From positions 1 to 59,979 of the forward strand of contig JAYMTA010000039.1 of NCBI GenBank assembly GCA_036897625.1: a DNA stretch of 59,979 nt. The letters are read 5' to 3'. The position numbers were made by a program, and so were the translations under genes. How positions within the stretch are numbered: the first letter of the stretch is position 1; each line of letters begins with the position of its first letter. The notes beneath the pieces were generated by a model. The model was given only the letters and a program-made list of their open reading frames with translations. It was not told the DNA's origin and did not search any database. Positions 1 to 11,600 of this stretch are shown one piece after another. The DNA comes from Pelargonium cotyledonis (Eukaryota; Streptophyta; Magnoliopsida; Geraniales; Geraniaceae).

Positions 1-7
1 CACTAAC

Positions 8-1050
8 CTGAAATGGCTCAACGTTTCTACCCGAAGGCCGGACAAACACAAAGTCACTTGATAGAAGGAAGGGCCTCTTCTCACGAACAGAATCGATCTT
101 CAGTGCTACAAAGGTTTGTTCTTCCTTCTTTATGTTCTCGTTTAACCATTTGTTCTTGGTAGCCTTCTCATAAATTGCAGCTGCTTCGATGTCCAAAGTC
201 ACATCCTTGAGTTGAAAATTGCTCCATTTCTGACAAAACCAGACAAAATATATTTTCTCACAAAAATGTTTTGTTTGCTCGATTACACAAAGCTCGTCTT
301 ATAAAGTACCTCGATATAGAAGTCCTCAGCATACAGCAAAGCAGCAAAGAAGTCTGTGTAGGTTGATGGTGATACGGGTTTGATGAGAACTTCAGGCACG
401 ATATCTTTCTTGATCAAATCTTTGATATTTTCAGGAATGATATAAACATTCGAAGTGCCCTTCTGAACCCGAACATAACTTGCTGTTGCCTGAGAACTTG
501 ATGGATCAGAGGGCAGCCGAGACAGAGTGAACTTAGACAATGATGGTTGCGATCTAGAAGACGGATTGGGAGAAGATGGAGGGGATTGTGCAGGAGGTTG
601 GAGGAGTTTAGATGAGGAAGAACTTGGGGGCTTCGTAAATGAAGGCTGTTGGGGTGGTTTCGATGAGATTTGATTTTGAGGGAGAGGTCTAGACAAAGAC
701 GGTGTTGAATTGTTCGAACTTTGAGAGACTCTACCAGATATTGTAGCTGAAGAGACCAATAACGAATTCAAATACCTTTGTAGTTGAGTTTGATTCTCAT
801 GGTAATCTTGCATAAGGGGCGTGTAAGGGGAAGTCGAGGTTGAGGTTGAGGTTGAGCTTGAGCTTGAGGTAGATTGGCGTACTGGGTAAGGAAAGCTAGG
901 GGCACGAGTTGTAGTAGTGCTGTGAGAATGATAATCTTGAGAAGGGTTTGTGTAGGAAAGTCTTCTGTCAATATAATAGTCACGTAACTCGAGTTGCTCT
1001 TGTTCTTCGCAACACAGAATGCATCGAAATATTTCAAGAAAAGCAGACAT
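8..1050 (-). CDS. SDE3/MOV10-like RNA helicase, N-terminal part (runs off left edge)
   Basis: Two coding exons are visible on the minus strand: 1050..310 and 229..8. They are joined in phase 0 across a short GT-AG intron (309..230), and a donor at positions 7-6 shows that the gene continues to the left. The first exon starts with ATG at 1050 and encodes a cysteine-containing N-terminus (about residues 8-15). It is followed by roughly 180 residues of Ser/Thr/Pro/Gln-rich low-complexity sequence with a TS dipeptide run. From about residue 205 the sequence is conserved (IPENIKDLI, then after the splice KWSNFQLKDV and RPFLLSSDFVFVRP). That is the region just before the helicase core in plant SDE3-type proteins, which are homologous to animal MOV10 and act in RNA silencing and its amplification. 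The helicase motifs themselves lie outside the window, so activity cannot be judged here. The family call rests on the C-terminal 110 residues; the low-complexity front is not diagnostic. Confidence 0.72.
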
Positions 1051-1059
1051 GTTGTGTGT

Positions 1060-1985
1060 TGTGGGATCACCAAAGTAGCATTAACACTACCTCTACTTGG
1101 GTGGTAAATTGCTATTTGCTGGTTAAAAATGAGATAGATCAAAACCAAACAAAGGTAGCATTAACAATTAGTCAGATTATCTAATACCTCAAAGTAGAGG
1201 GAAGCAACAAGATTGCATATAATGTAACAAGAACAACAAGTGGTATTAACCTAAGTTACCAGAGAAAGCTACCTGAGAAGCGATCACCGTTCCATAACGT
1301 TTTGTTCCTGAACATGGAACGTCAATGAATCAAATGTGGAAATCTCTGTTTCGTTCTAAGATTGAGAATTATTCAATTAATTATGTTATTACTAAATGTT
1401 TAGGAGCGGAAAAACTCCGTTCCTGTTCCAAAGTAGCCTACCCCAAATGTTCCAAACTCTTAAACCTTAATGTTAGGCGTTCCCGTTTCCGTTTCTAGAT
1501 CCAGGTAACTTAGATATAAACTAAATAAATAAAATAATGAAATGAAGCATTAGGGTTGTGATATGTAGCAAAACCAAAAATATGAAAAATTCATGAAAAC
1601 CTGATATGATGGAAGTTGAAACTTGTGAATTTGCTAAAACAGTACAAACTCACAAAGATCTGAGAGCTCCTAAAGTTGAATTCAGTATATGAACATAATG
1701 ACAGTAAAAAAAAAAAGGTGATTTAGGGAAGTAATTTCTGTGATTGACGGATACAGTTGACTTGCTCTACTCTTAAGATTCAATCCCCAAAATGAACTAT
1801 CTTAAAATCTATTATATCTGATATAAAATTCCATTTTCTGATCAGCAGAGCAAGAAAATGCAAGAAAAAGAGACAAAGAAATGGTAGAGGAGAAGAGGAG
1901 ATTGCAGTTACCTGGTGAGTCCAGTAATGGATTTGGGAATTGGTGTGCACAGTCACAGACACCAAGCTAGATTGGCTTTACTAAA
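1060..1985 (-). other. Probable 5' leader and leader intron of the SDE3-like gene
   Basis: Upstream of the ATG at 1050 the minus strand has a good splice donor (CACCAG|GTAACT, exon end at 1912) and a candidate acceptor after AACCAG near 1117. This suggests a short leader exon at about 1985-1912 and an intron of about 800 nt. No other coding sequence was found in this stretch. The transcription start is inferred, not seen. Confidence 0.4.
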
Positions 1986-2430
1986 AAGATTCTTAAAAAA
2001 GTGATGGTCCTATACTATACTATGTAATGTAGTAATTAAGAAAGACAATACCCAAGTTTACTATTGAAATTTCAAGCACCAACCCCAACCCCAACCTGAT
2101 GTCAGCAATATAAATTCAGATCTGTTGTTTGACAAAGGTCTGTTTATAATTCAGTTCATCATTTACAATATCTTGAGGTGTGATGAAGTAGTTTTTTTTA
2201 TTTTTTCTCTTCTTTTGTTTCAACCCCTACATTTGGTGTTGAACATTCTACTCAAATAATGAAACTGTGCTTGTTACTTATATCGGTTATTTATACTTAC
2301 ATATCACTTTCGATGATGTGGCGTTGTGCGATTGAAGCACTCGTCGGATCTACTTAATTTGTACATATTCAATCGAATATTATGTGAGTCAAATTAATTG
2401 AATGACACTGTCCCGCCAAGCCACGATTAT
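1986..2430. other. Intergenic spacer between divergent genes
   Basis: This is AT-rich sequence between the leftward SDE3-like gene and the rightward DHODH gene. It holds a short CCAACCCC-type repeat near 2080 and a T run near 2190. No gene, RNA or clear transposon end was recognised. Promoter elements for the SDE3-like gene probably lie here. Confidence 0.5.
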
Positions 2431-2989
2431 GGTTTAAGAAAAAATCTTTGGTAAAGGTGAGCGAAATTGTGGTGCTCGACGCAGATGGAGACATAAGCAG
2501 ATTGTGGCGCCTTTGTTGGTTCTTACCGGTAGCGATGGTTTTGAGCAGTCAAGGAAAGGTAGGCATCAATGGTGCGATGGTGGCAGTTGATGAGTGGATG
2601 GCGGCGCTGGATCTGGAGGTCCAGTCCCGCGAGGGCTAGGGATGATGGAGAGGTCCAGCAACTCGGGGTAAGATCAGGTTTCGAGTTCGTGGATATTTTG
2701 GTATGATTCAGGTGAAGAGGTTTTGAAAATCCGACGCGTTCTGCAGAATAGGACAGATCGGAGGAAGTCAGGCTTGCCTCAGGACGCTGATATGATTTAA
2801 GGTGCTCTGTGATTGGTTATTTCCATGGATGTCCACCTAAAGGGGAAAGATTGTCATGATTAGGGCAGTAGCTTGCTTCGGTTAGGTTGCCTTAGTTTTT
2901 TTTTTTTTTGGTTTTTAGTTTATTCTGCTCCTGTTTTAATTCAATGAAGGTCTCTCTTCAGTTCAGGAAAAAAAAAAAAAAAAAAAAAA
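2430..2989 (+). mobile_element. A-tailed retroposed fragment (LINE-like or processed-transcript relic)
   Basis: The stretch is noticeably more GC-rich than its flanks. It ends in an uninterrupted run of 22 A (2968-2989), preceded by AATTCAATGAAGG and a T run (2889-2903). An oriented 3' poly(A) end without a nearby gene is the hallmark of target-primed retroposition (LINE 3' end or processed transcript). Only short open frames remain (for example 2448-2639), with no recognisable reverse transcriptase or parent gene. The 5' boundary is approximate, and no target-site duplication could be matched. Confidence 0.5.
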
Positions 2990-3250
2990 GTTATCATATA
3001 AAGGTTAATCGGGTGAGCTTGAGTGGGCGGGGCGGGTAAACGGGTAAAGCCCAAATGAAAAAGTAAGGCACGAGCCACGCCACCACCACCATCACCACCA
3101 TCGCGTAACAACTAGGCAGAGCACAGAATAAGCAGCCGCGACGACCGCGACTGCGACCAACCAAGCAAAGGGTTTCTGAGCAAACCCTCACTCAACTCCG
3201 TCTTCTCCGACTTCCGCTTCTGCATTTTCCATTTGCAAGTTTCAATCTTT

Positions 3251-6200
3251 ATGGCGGCAAGGGCATCCACCAAATTATTCCGTACAAGGCTCGTTTCTCG
3301 CCCGCCGGGACTTGGACCCTCCCGGCATTGCTCTTCTGCTCCTCCTCCTCCGCCTCCACCGCCACCTTCCCCGCTTAAGATTCCTCACTTTTCCAAAAAG
3401 GTTACTCTTCACTCTCTACAGACACACACTCTTAAGCCTTTTGTTTGCTGCTTGTCTCTATTTCGTTTGGTTTCCTGCAAAATTTTATGGGATGGAACTT
3501 CAATTTTTTTCCGTATGAATGGAGTTCAATGCTACTGCTGCTGTTTTTTGTTCATAAAAATTGAAACTTGAAGTTAAACTGATTTCCCAATTTGGTTGGT
3601 ATTGTAAGATATGTGAACTAAGTTTGGAAATTGTATACAATAATTTTTGTTTATAGGAATAGCAGTGTACTAAATTCTAATTATTCTACCTCTTGGTTGC
3701 TTCTTTCGAACTGTAGGGTAGGTTGCTGACAGGAGCCACTTTAGGCCTCGTTATAGCCGGAGGAGCTTATGTGAGTACTGTCGACGAAGCAACTTTCTGG
3801 TATTTCATTGATTCTCATATCTTGTGTACTCAGTTTATATATTCTATTTCCATTCTTGTTGCATTTGCCTTTGACACCCTGGTGGACTACATTTACATAT
3901 ACACGGGTCTCTATGCCTTTCGAGGACCCATATACCTTGTATGAAGTTTAAAAATGAAATGGCAGCAATGTGGTGTATCTATTATGGATTAGGTCACCGT
4001 ATGAATTGGCATATGTATGTACACACATGTATTGAACTTTGAGACTTGTACCGTTGACCCTTCATGATAACCTTTTTACTGTGAAATTTTCAGTGGCTGG
4101 CTATTCTCAGCAACAAAACTTGTGAATCCATTATTCGCCCTTTTGGATGCTGAGTTTGCCCATGGATTAGCTGTTTCAGCTGCTGCTCGTGGTTGGGTTC
4201 CCAGGGAGAAGAGGCCTGATCCAGCAAGTTTAGGACTGGAAGTTTGGGGAAGGAAGTTCTCCAACCCTATAGGTCTTGCAGCTGGTTTTGATAAAAATGC
4301 TGAAGCTGTTGAAGGGCTACTTGGGATGGGTTTTGGCTTTGTAGAGGTTGGCTCTGTTACCCCTGTTCCACAAGAGGGAAATCCAAAGCCTCGAATCTTT
4401 AGATTGCGTCAAGAAGGGTGATTATTCCTACTTATCTCATGTTTAAGTTTCAAATTTAATCTCGTTTATTTTGTAGTCCGGATGTCTCTTGTTTAACCAA
4501 AGTGTTTGCTTTAGACTACTTAAACACAAGGAATTTTTTGTCTCTATCTTTCTGATTTATAATTCTGCCATGCCCTTTTCTTCTTCCTGGTTGCCAGTGC
4601 TATCATCAACCGCTGTGGCTTTAATAGTGAAGGCATTGTTGCTGTTGCAAAGCGATTGGGTGCTCAGCATGGTAAGAGAAAGTTGGCTGAAACGTCGAGT
4701 ACCTCATCAGCCAGTGATGACATCAAACAGGGAGGCAAAGCTGGTCCTGGCATTCTTGGGGTCAATCTTGGAAAGAATAAGACTAGTGAAGATGCTACTG
4801 CAGATTATGTACAAGGAGTTCATACATTATCCCAGTACGCTGATTATTTGGTAGTCAAATTTTCTGCTTTACTAGAGTTTCTATATTCTTTGGACAATTA
4901 TCCTATACAAGATTGATGAGACTTACATGTGTATGTGATGGTTATTACTTGTGGTTTAGAGTACACCTGCAAGTTAGCTGTTTTGAAGTCTAAAACATGG
5001 GAAAAAAGATTGTCATCTGATTCTATTGATGAAACTTCACGACATGTTAACTAATTGTGCACAGGGTGGATTCTCTCCCACGAATAAATTATACTTTTTC
5101 TTCTGTGTATGCACCTCCTGTTCTCTTCTGATGTCAGAATTAGCACTACACGAACCCCAAAAGAAACGTTTTGTTATTTGAGTCTGTGGGATCTTAGTCC
5201 ACAGGAATGTTACTCTGGAAGCATTCCTTGCAATCTTCAATCTTTACGGGTAAGTGTAAAGTATGAAATACCAGTTTCTGACTGTTTTGATCTTGGAACT
5301 GAGAGGGAAATTTTTTCCTGATTGAGTTGAGTGTCGTGTTTGGGTTAATTATCAATCTGCCATCACATTAAGATAGTATAAAAATATAGTTCTTTTGACA
5401 CATCTAGATTAATATCCTTTTGCATTAGTTTTATGATCCATGTGTTACATGTGTAGGTTATTAATGTTTCATCACCAAATACTCCTGGATTGCGTATGCT
5501 TCAGGGAAGAAAACAATTAAAAGACTTGGTTAATAAGGTAAGGAGCTGTAAGCATGAACCTGAGATACTCTTTATATGAAGTTACGATTTACTGTTACTC
5601 TGCTTCTATACAGGTTCAAGCTGCTCGTGATGAAATGCAATGGGGTGAGGAAGGTCCACCTCCATTGCTAGTGAAAATTGCTCCAGATCTGTCAAGACAA
5701 GACCTTGAAGATATTGCAGCAGTATGTATATACTAGTATTTTAGTTATGGTCTCTACTTCTACATATATAATGTTCTTATCGCCTACTGCTTTCTTCTAT
5801 TACAGGTTGCTCTTGCACTCCGCTTGGATGGATTGGTAATTTTTCTTGGCTTGAAACAATACCATTTTTTTTCATTGCAGGCGATGAATTGATATAAAAA
5901 TAATAAGCATGACCTCAAGGACATATGATATATTTGCTAAAACTACTAATCAGCATTTATATGGTTTAAGATAAATACCAAAGTACATACAACCTAATTA
6001 TACATTTATGCATATTCTACTATATTATAGGAAATCTCAAGATAAGTTCACACTTATCCTGCCAAAACAATTCGATTTCTTAAAAAGTAAGAACTTAGGA
6101 TGATTATTTTATGCATAGAGGTTAAAATATGTATTGATTATGGAAATCAATTACGACAACCTTAAGCCTATTAGCTTAGTGTTATTATGCACCTTCCCGA

Positions 6201-7513
6201 GGAAGTTATCAATTCCTTCTTTATTACTATACCACAAAACCACTTCTTGGACTTGTATTCGATCTTCTCGAATTCTGTTGCACACACACTCTTCTCTATC
6301 TCTCCCTTCTACTATTTGTTCTTTTTTCCTCATCTATTGGTGGGTCTTATACTAATTTTTTTTTCTTTCTTTTTTTTTTTGTATTATGTACTTGAAAGAT
6401 TATCTGTTACTTCATTTCCCTTGGAATTAAGTAAAAAGTGATAAAGATTTGCTGCATTTTTTTGTTTTAAATTTCAACCAGACTATAATAAATGCTCCAA
6501 TAAAGTCAATAGGCTACCACCTTTTAAACCCGGAAAGAAGATGTTAAGGCATGCTGAAACTTGTAGTGATCATGTTGTACGAGTGTTTTTGTTATTGCTG
6601 ATAATGATTAAGGAATACTATCATCGTCTTAATATTTTCTTTTGACTTTATGTGGGCAATATATGATATTAAATTTGTATTGATTTCTTTTTTTCATTTT
6701 CCTCTTCGTATAGATCATATCGAATACAACCATTTCAAGACCAGAATCTGTTAGTAATAGTCCAGTGGCCAATGAAACTGGTGGATTAAGTGGAAGACCT
6801 CTATTTGATTTGTCTACAAATGTCTTAAAGGAGATGTATGTTCTGACCCGGGTATGCCAACTTTTCATGTACTATGTAATTGAACTTTGTGTGATGAGTG
6901 GAAGCTTAACCATGAAATTCATTATTTGTTTTATCAGGGGAAGATACCTTTAATAGGCTGTGGAGGTGTTAGCAGGTAAAATCGCAGTTAGAACACGTTT
7001 TCATTGTTTTCTTCATAACCAAGCAGCATCTATTGGTATGTGCAATGATCATTAAGTTGTCTGTATCTGATTCAGTGGTGAGGATGCTTACAAGAAAATT
7101 CGAGCCGGAGCAACTCTTGTTCAACTCTATACAGGGTTTGCTTATGGTGGCCCTGCGCTTATTCCTCAGATGAAGGTACTCCACCAAATTCATATTTTGA
7201 AAACTGAATGGGGCAAACTTGTTTTCAGTAAAATGCTCTTCAACACGTGATTAGTGGTTCAAATGAGATTGGGGACGTAGGCTTTGTTAAGTACGTAAAT
7301 AACCAAAGATACCAGGATCGAATATGCATGTTTTGGCATAAACCATCATCATGTTTCCACCCTAAAATAAGAAGTTGAATTTGAATATGCATTGTTGAAT
7401 TCTGACCTGTATGTATTTATTGTTTGTGTTTCTCTTAGGCTGAATTGGCTGAGTGCTTGGAAAGGGATGGCTTCAAGTCTGCACTAGAAGCAGTTGGTGC
7501 AGATTTCAGATGA
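3251..7513 (+). CDS. PYRD: Dihydroorotate dehydrogenase (quinone), mitochondrial
   Basis: Class 2 dihydroorotate dehydrogenase, the FMN enzyme of the inner mitochondrial membrane that oxidises dihydroorotate to orotate with quinone in de novo pyrimidine synthesis. Exons: 3251-3400, 3717-3799, 4094-4417, 4598-4850, 5457-5537, 5614-5721, 5806-5835 (30 nt), 6714-6851, 6938-6975, 7076-7175, 7439-7513. The summed length of 1380 nt gives 459 aa, close to the usual plant length. Residues 1-50 are Arg/Ser/Pro-rich with a poly-Pro run, as expected for a transit peptide. A hydrophobic anchor ([17 protein letters not shown]) follows, then [15 protein letters not shown] (substrate/FMN region). [11 protein letters not shown] carries the family's Asn and catalytic Ser (N273, S276), and [19 protein letters not shown] is the phosphate-binding C-terminal part. 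The ATG at 3251 is chosen because the in-frame sequence before it has no ATG. A poly(A) signal AATAAA lies at 7719. Confidence 0.95.
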
Positions 7514-7718
7514 TATTTGTTGGAGTTGAAGAGCTAGAGTGGAGCACAACATGAATTGTACTTATAATATTTCATTTGTGACTGTAGTTTTGTTACTCTG
7601 GATTACAATTTTGACATGTGTAATGTGAGGAAAAGGGAATTTTACACACACACACACTATCTCTCTCTATATGTAATTTATTCAGAGGTTTTCATGCAAT
7701 ACTGGTTGGAGAATGGTG

Positions 7719-7724
7719 AATAAA
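7719..7724 (+). terminator. Polyadenylation signal AATAAA of the DHODH gene
   Basis: A canonical AATAAA stands 206 nt after the DHODH stop codon, within T-rich sequence, a plausible position for the near-upstream element of a plant poly(A) site. CA and CT microsatellites (about 7643-7672) sit in the same 3' UTR. Confidence 0.5.
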
Positions 7725-8154
7725 TTTCCTTTATTACTTGCTGTTTCTCACACTATGTATCAGTTAAGTCTAGATAATTTTGAAGTATCTTCACCCATTT
7801 ACCTTGTGTAGCTCAACTAAAAAAAAAAAACGCATACTCTAAACTATAAATCTGATTCGAATGATTTGATATCACTTAACATAAGACCAAATGCATTGTT
7901 ATCTTCAGATTTAGCTCTGAAAGCTTGAAATAATATACACAATTAGAAGAACATCCAACTCAATGATTTGCTGTTATGCTCGTTTGTTGGAAGATAACTT
8001 ACGAATTTAATCGGTTGTTGAATTTTTTGAAAGATTCAAGTGAATGAGATGCTGTTTATGTATGTAAGAACTTTATGTCTTGAATTATAACAAGACTAGC
8101 TTTTAAAAGTTGAGGTCGTGTCACGTATTTAAATATAAAAAATAAAGTTAACAA
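7725..8154. other. Intergenic spacer, no gene seen
   Basis: AT-rich spacer between the DHODH 3' end and the SINE-like unit. It contains a short A run at about 7820. No open frame with family resemblance and no transposon termini were found. Confidence 0.5.
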
Positions 8155-8345
8155 AAAAGCGCGTGGATCAACTGGTAAGGGGTTGTTCCAGCTTAACTTG
8201 AGGTTTCGAGTTTGAGTCCCAGGATGCGTTAAAACTTGGTAGGGAGAGTTTTGCCGCCCTTGTGGTTCTACCCGGCTCGAATAAGAATTAGTCTGGATGT
8301 GGTAAAACGGCTCAAAAGTGTCGGACTCAAATTTGCGGGTCCGCT
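8155..8345 (+). mobile_element. tRNA-derived SINE-like element
   Basis: The unit begins GCGCGTGGATCAACTGGTAAG, which contains an A-box-like TGGATCAACTGGT. About 40 nt later comes GGTTTCGAGTTTGAGTCC, which resembles the RNA polymerase III B box (GGTTCGANTCC). Downstream, TTTGCCGCCC, CTACCCGGCTCGAA and ATTAGTCTGG match phrases remembered from plant Au/TS-type SINEs. The element lies about 350 nt upstream of the FSD3 start codon, just before the probable FSD3 leader. No clean target-site duplication was found, and the 3' end is approximate. Confidence 0.55.
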
Positions 8346-8573
8346 CAAGAACCTCTTGGATTATACTAGGCAGAGAGGAGAGGGTGAATAAGTAATTTCG
8401 TTGAGTGTACTGAGAGAGGAAAAGAGAGCATTATCTTCATCAAGTTCACTGCTTGTGTCATTGACAGTTGAGAGCGGGAAAGGCAAGTGAAGTCCATCTG
8501 AATCTGTGCTTTGCACAAGGTGAAGTTACAGAGATAGCCATAGCCATAGCTCTCCACTTCTCTTCTTTCAAAT

Positions 8574-8673
8574 GTGAGTGCGCTGTTCTTGTTGCTGCAT
8601 AATTTGATTATACTTGTTTCAGTTTTGTAATTGAAGCCAACATCTTTAATGGTTTAGTTTAGTTTAGTTGCAG
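8574..8673 (+). other. Intron in the 5' leader of the FSD3 gene
   Basis: A strong donor (AAT|GTGAGTG at 8574) and an acceptor (TTTAGTTGCAG| ending at 8673) bound a 100-nt intron. It lies 21 nt upstream of the FSD3 ATG at 8695. The leader exon before it probably begins near 8390-8440. Confidence 0.55.
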
Positions 8674-8694
8674 CGCAAGTCGATAAGGAGGAAA

Positions 8695-11600
8695 ATGGGT
8701 TTTGGTTGTTGTGCTACTTTTCTTCCTCCAAGCTCTCATCTTATGGTCGGTGAGCTATTGAAGAGCTACAAGCTTTCTCATCTGGTTTGTGTTCTTTAAT
8801 TCTATTTTGCCTCTAAATCTTCCTTCAATTTGTGTTTCTTGTTCTTCAAAGCTTCCTTCTCTTTTTGACCACTCATGTGGTGTGGAGGGTTTTTATGTGT
8901 GGCTATGGTTGATAAAATTAGGTCAATATTGTACAGTTATATGGTGGGTTTCACTTGGATAGGGTTCAAAGGGACTCAGAGCTGCAAATATTAATGGTAT
9001 AATAATACTAGTTTAGTGGAATTGTGTATTGCTAATACTGACTTGGTCATCCCAATTTGTGCGAAGTAGAAAAAAGTATGGGAGAGACGGTTCAGTCTAT
9101 AATAAAATGTCAACAAGACAATATTAATTGTACCTTAGAGTTAGGTTGTTCTGATAATGTTTTATGATGATGAAGTTTTGATTACAATACACAGTAGGGA
9201 TTCTTATTGGGCCTAATATTTGATTTGCAACTGCCGACTCAGATTGGCTAGTGTTTCTTTAAGGAAATGTTTCAGGTGTCATGCATGTTGATCATTTATC
9301 TATTTGGCATATGCAGCCGCAGAACAGACGGGTTAGTAGATCACAAAGAGCTTCAAACATTCGAGCTTACTTTGGCTTGACGACACCACCTTATGAGCTT
9401 GTAAGTAATTTTATAAATTTTATTTTGGTTTTTATAATGTACAAGTTCCTTTTGAAAAAAGAAAATCAGAAAATTGAAATAGCCCTTTTGCCACTAATGT
9501 GTCAACCACTCACTGGTGGTGCAGACTTAAGAAACTGATAATCCATTTGGGTATATGCTTCTGTGAATATTTCTGTAATATTTGAGCTCATCATAAGACA
9601 CCTATTTTCCTTCTTATTTATATATTCCACTGGTTTGTGAAATTGTGGACATGTTTTGTGATTTTTTTTTTTTATAGTTGCCCCCTTCCGGCATCTTTGT
9701 TCTTTCTTCATTTCTTTTGTCTCTGCAGGATGCTTTGGAACCATATATGAGCCGGAGAACACTAGAAATTCATTGGGGCAAACATCATCGCGGCTATGTT
9801 GATAGTTTGAACAAGCAGCTTGAGAAGAATGACATACTATATGGGCACACTAGGGATGAGCTAGTTAAAGTAGCATATAATAGGGGAAACCCCTTTGTTG
9901 AATTCAACAATGCTGCCCAGGTTTGTCTAAAAATCTCCTTGTCCTAAAGTTTTGATGGGTTTATCTTAGTTAATTTAGTTGGACTAGCTTATATTGGCTA
10001 GTGGTCTGGCAAACTTCTAGCTGTAAATTGGTATATTTTACCATGTGGGTTTTACCAGCTAATAGGTAATGACACAGCTGTTGTGCATAGAGGCTTTTAG
10101 GGCAGCTAAATTTTTGATTCATACTGAGGAATGTTATGGGCTTCAAAAAATGATCTATTGTATAGAATAATGGAATGTTCCTGTGACACACAGTCACACA
10201 CAATGGTTTGTTTTAGTAGTATCTTAAACGACAAACTCCAAAAATTCTTAAAGAGTAATTAGTTGGCCATACTAATCCCAATAATGAGTTGGCCATATTA
10301 TCCATTTCACCTAATTGCATTATTCTGCTGTTCATTTGGGACACCCAATGGTTTGTTTTAGTAGTATCTTAAACGACAAACTCCAAAAATTCTTAAGAGT
10401 AATGAGTTGGCCATACTAATCCCAATAGTGAATCTTGAACTCGTAAAATATATTAGTCAAATTAAGAACGCGAGAGAAAATTATATTTCGTACAACGGTA
10501 TAATATTAAAATAATATAAAAGATTGTGTATAAGTGTATAATTAGAAATTTTGACTTGTTATCCATTTCACCCAATTGCTTTATTTTGCTGTTCATTTGG
10601 GGTACAGAACCTGAGCACGAAGGTAACACTAGGCCTGCCATTTGCAGGTTTGGAACCATGATTTCTTTTGGGGATCAATGCAACCTGGAGGTGGAGGCAT
10701 TCCTGAACATGCTGTTCTTCTGCAGATTGAAAAGGATTTTGGTTCCTTTACCAATTTCAGAGAAGAATTTAAAGAAGAAGCCCTTACACTCTTTGGATCT
10801 GGCTGGGTTTGGCTTGTTTGTAAGTCCTTTTATGGTTCCTTTTATATATTGATTCAACCAGAACTACATGGTGTTCCTGATTTTATATTCGAGAGAATTC
10901 TTTTTCCTTTTTTCAATATTTTTGCTTATGTTTATAGTTTCTTCTTTGAGACTGTTAGATTTTACTCCAACCCCAAAACATAAGTTATTAGGTGGAGATT
11001 CCAACTAGGACATCAACCGGTTGCAAACTTCTCATTATTTCTACATGGTATACTTTAATAGATACCAACTCTGAACAGAAAACTTTGAGAGGGAAGTTAT
11101 TAGATATCTTCTCTTAAGAATCTTCATTATTAAACTCCAGGGTATCAGTGTTGGAACAATCTTAGGCAGAGTGTGGATTAATTATTTTGGAATGGGAATG
11201 GGAATATTTTTATCATGGCCAAAGAGTTCCCATACAAACATGATGAATTGGAATTTCATTCCCATTCCCATTCATGAACAAAAATTATAATCCGAACGCT
11301 AACTTAAATCTTTAGTCTAGAGGTAGCCACAGTTTGTCTGGCCTTGCCCGATCTTCTGCTTGACCTAGGTTATATTATGAACCTTGTTGTACTTTCTCTT
11401 CATTGTTTGCTCCTTGGGGATTCTTAAGCACTTCAAGAAAGTACTATTGCTAATAAAAAAAATGTTGTGAGCCTTGTTTATCCTAAACACATTGAATGTT
11501 TAGCATCCCATACTTGTTAAACTCCCATATTTGTTCAATTTGATTGTGCTGGGTCCCAGGTGGATACAATGTTTCTTTTGCCATGTTCAATTTTGGAACT

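Noticed and set aside
8155..8230. A functional tRNA gene
   Set aside because: Box A- and B-like blocks are present, but no cloverleaf with a proper acceptor and anticodon arm can be drawn; a SINE fits better.
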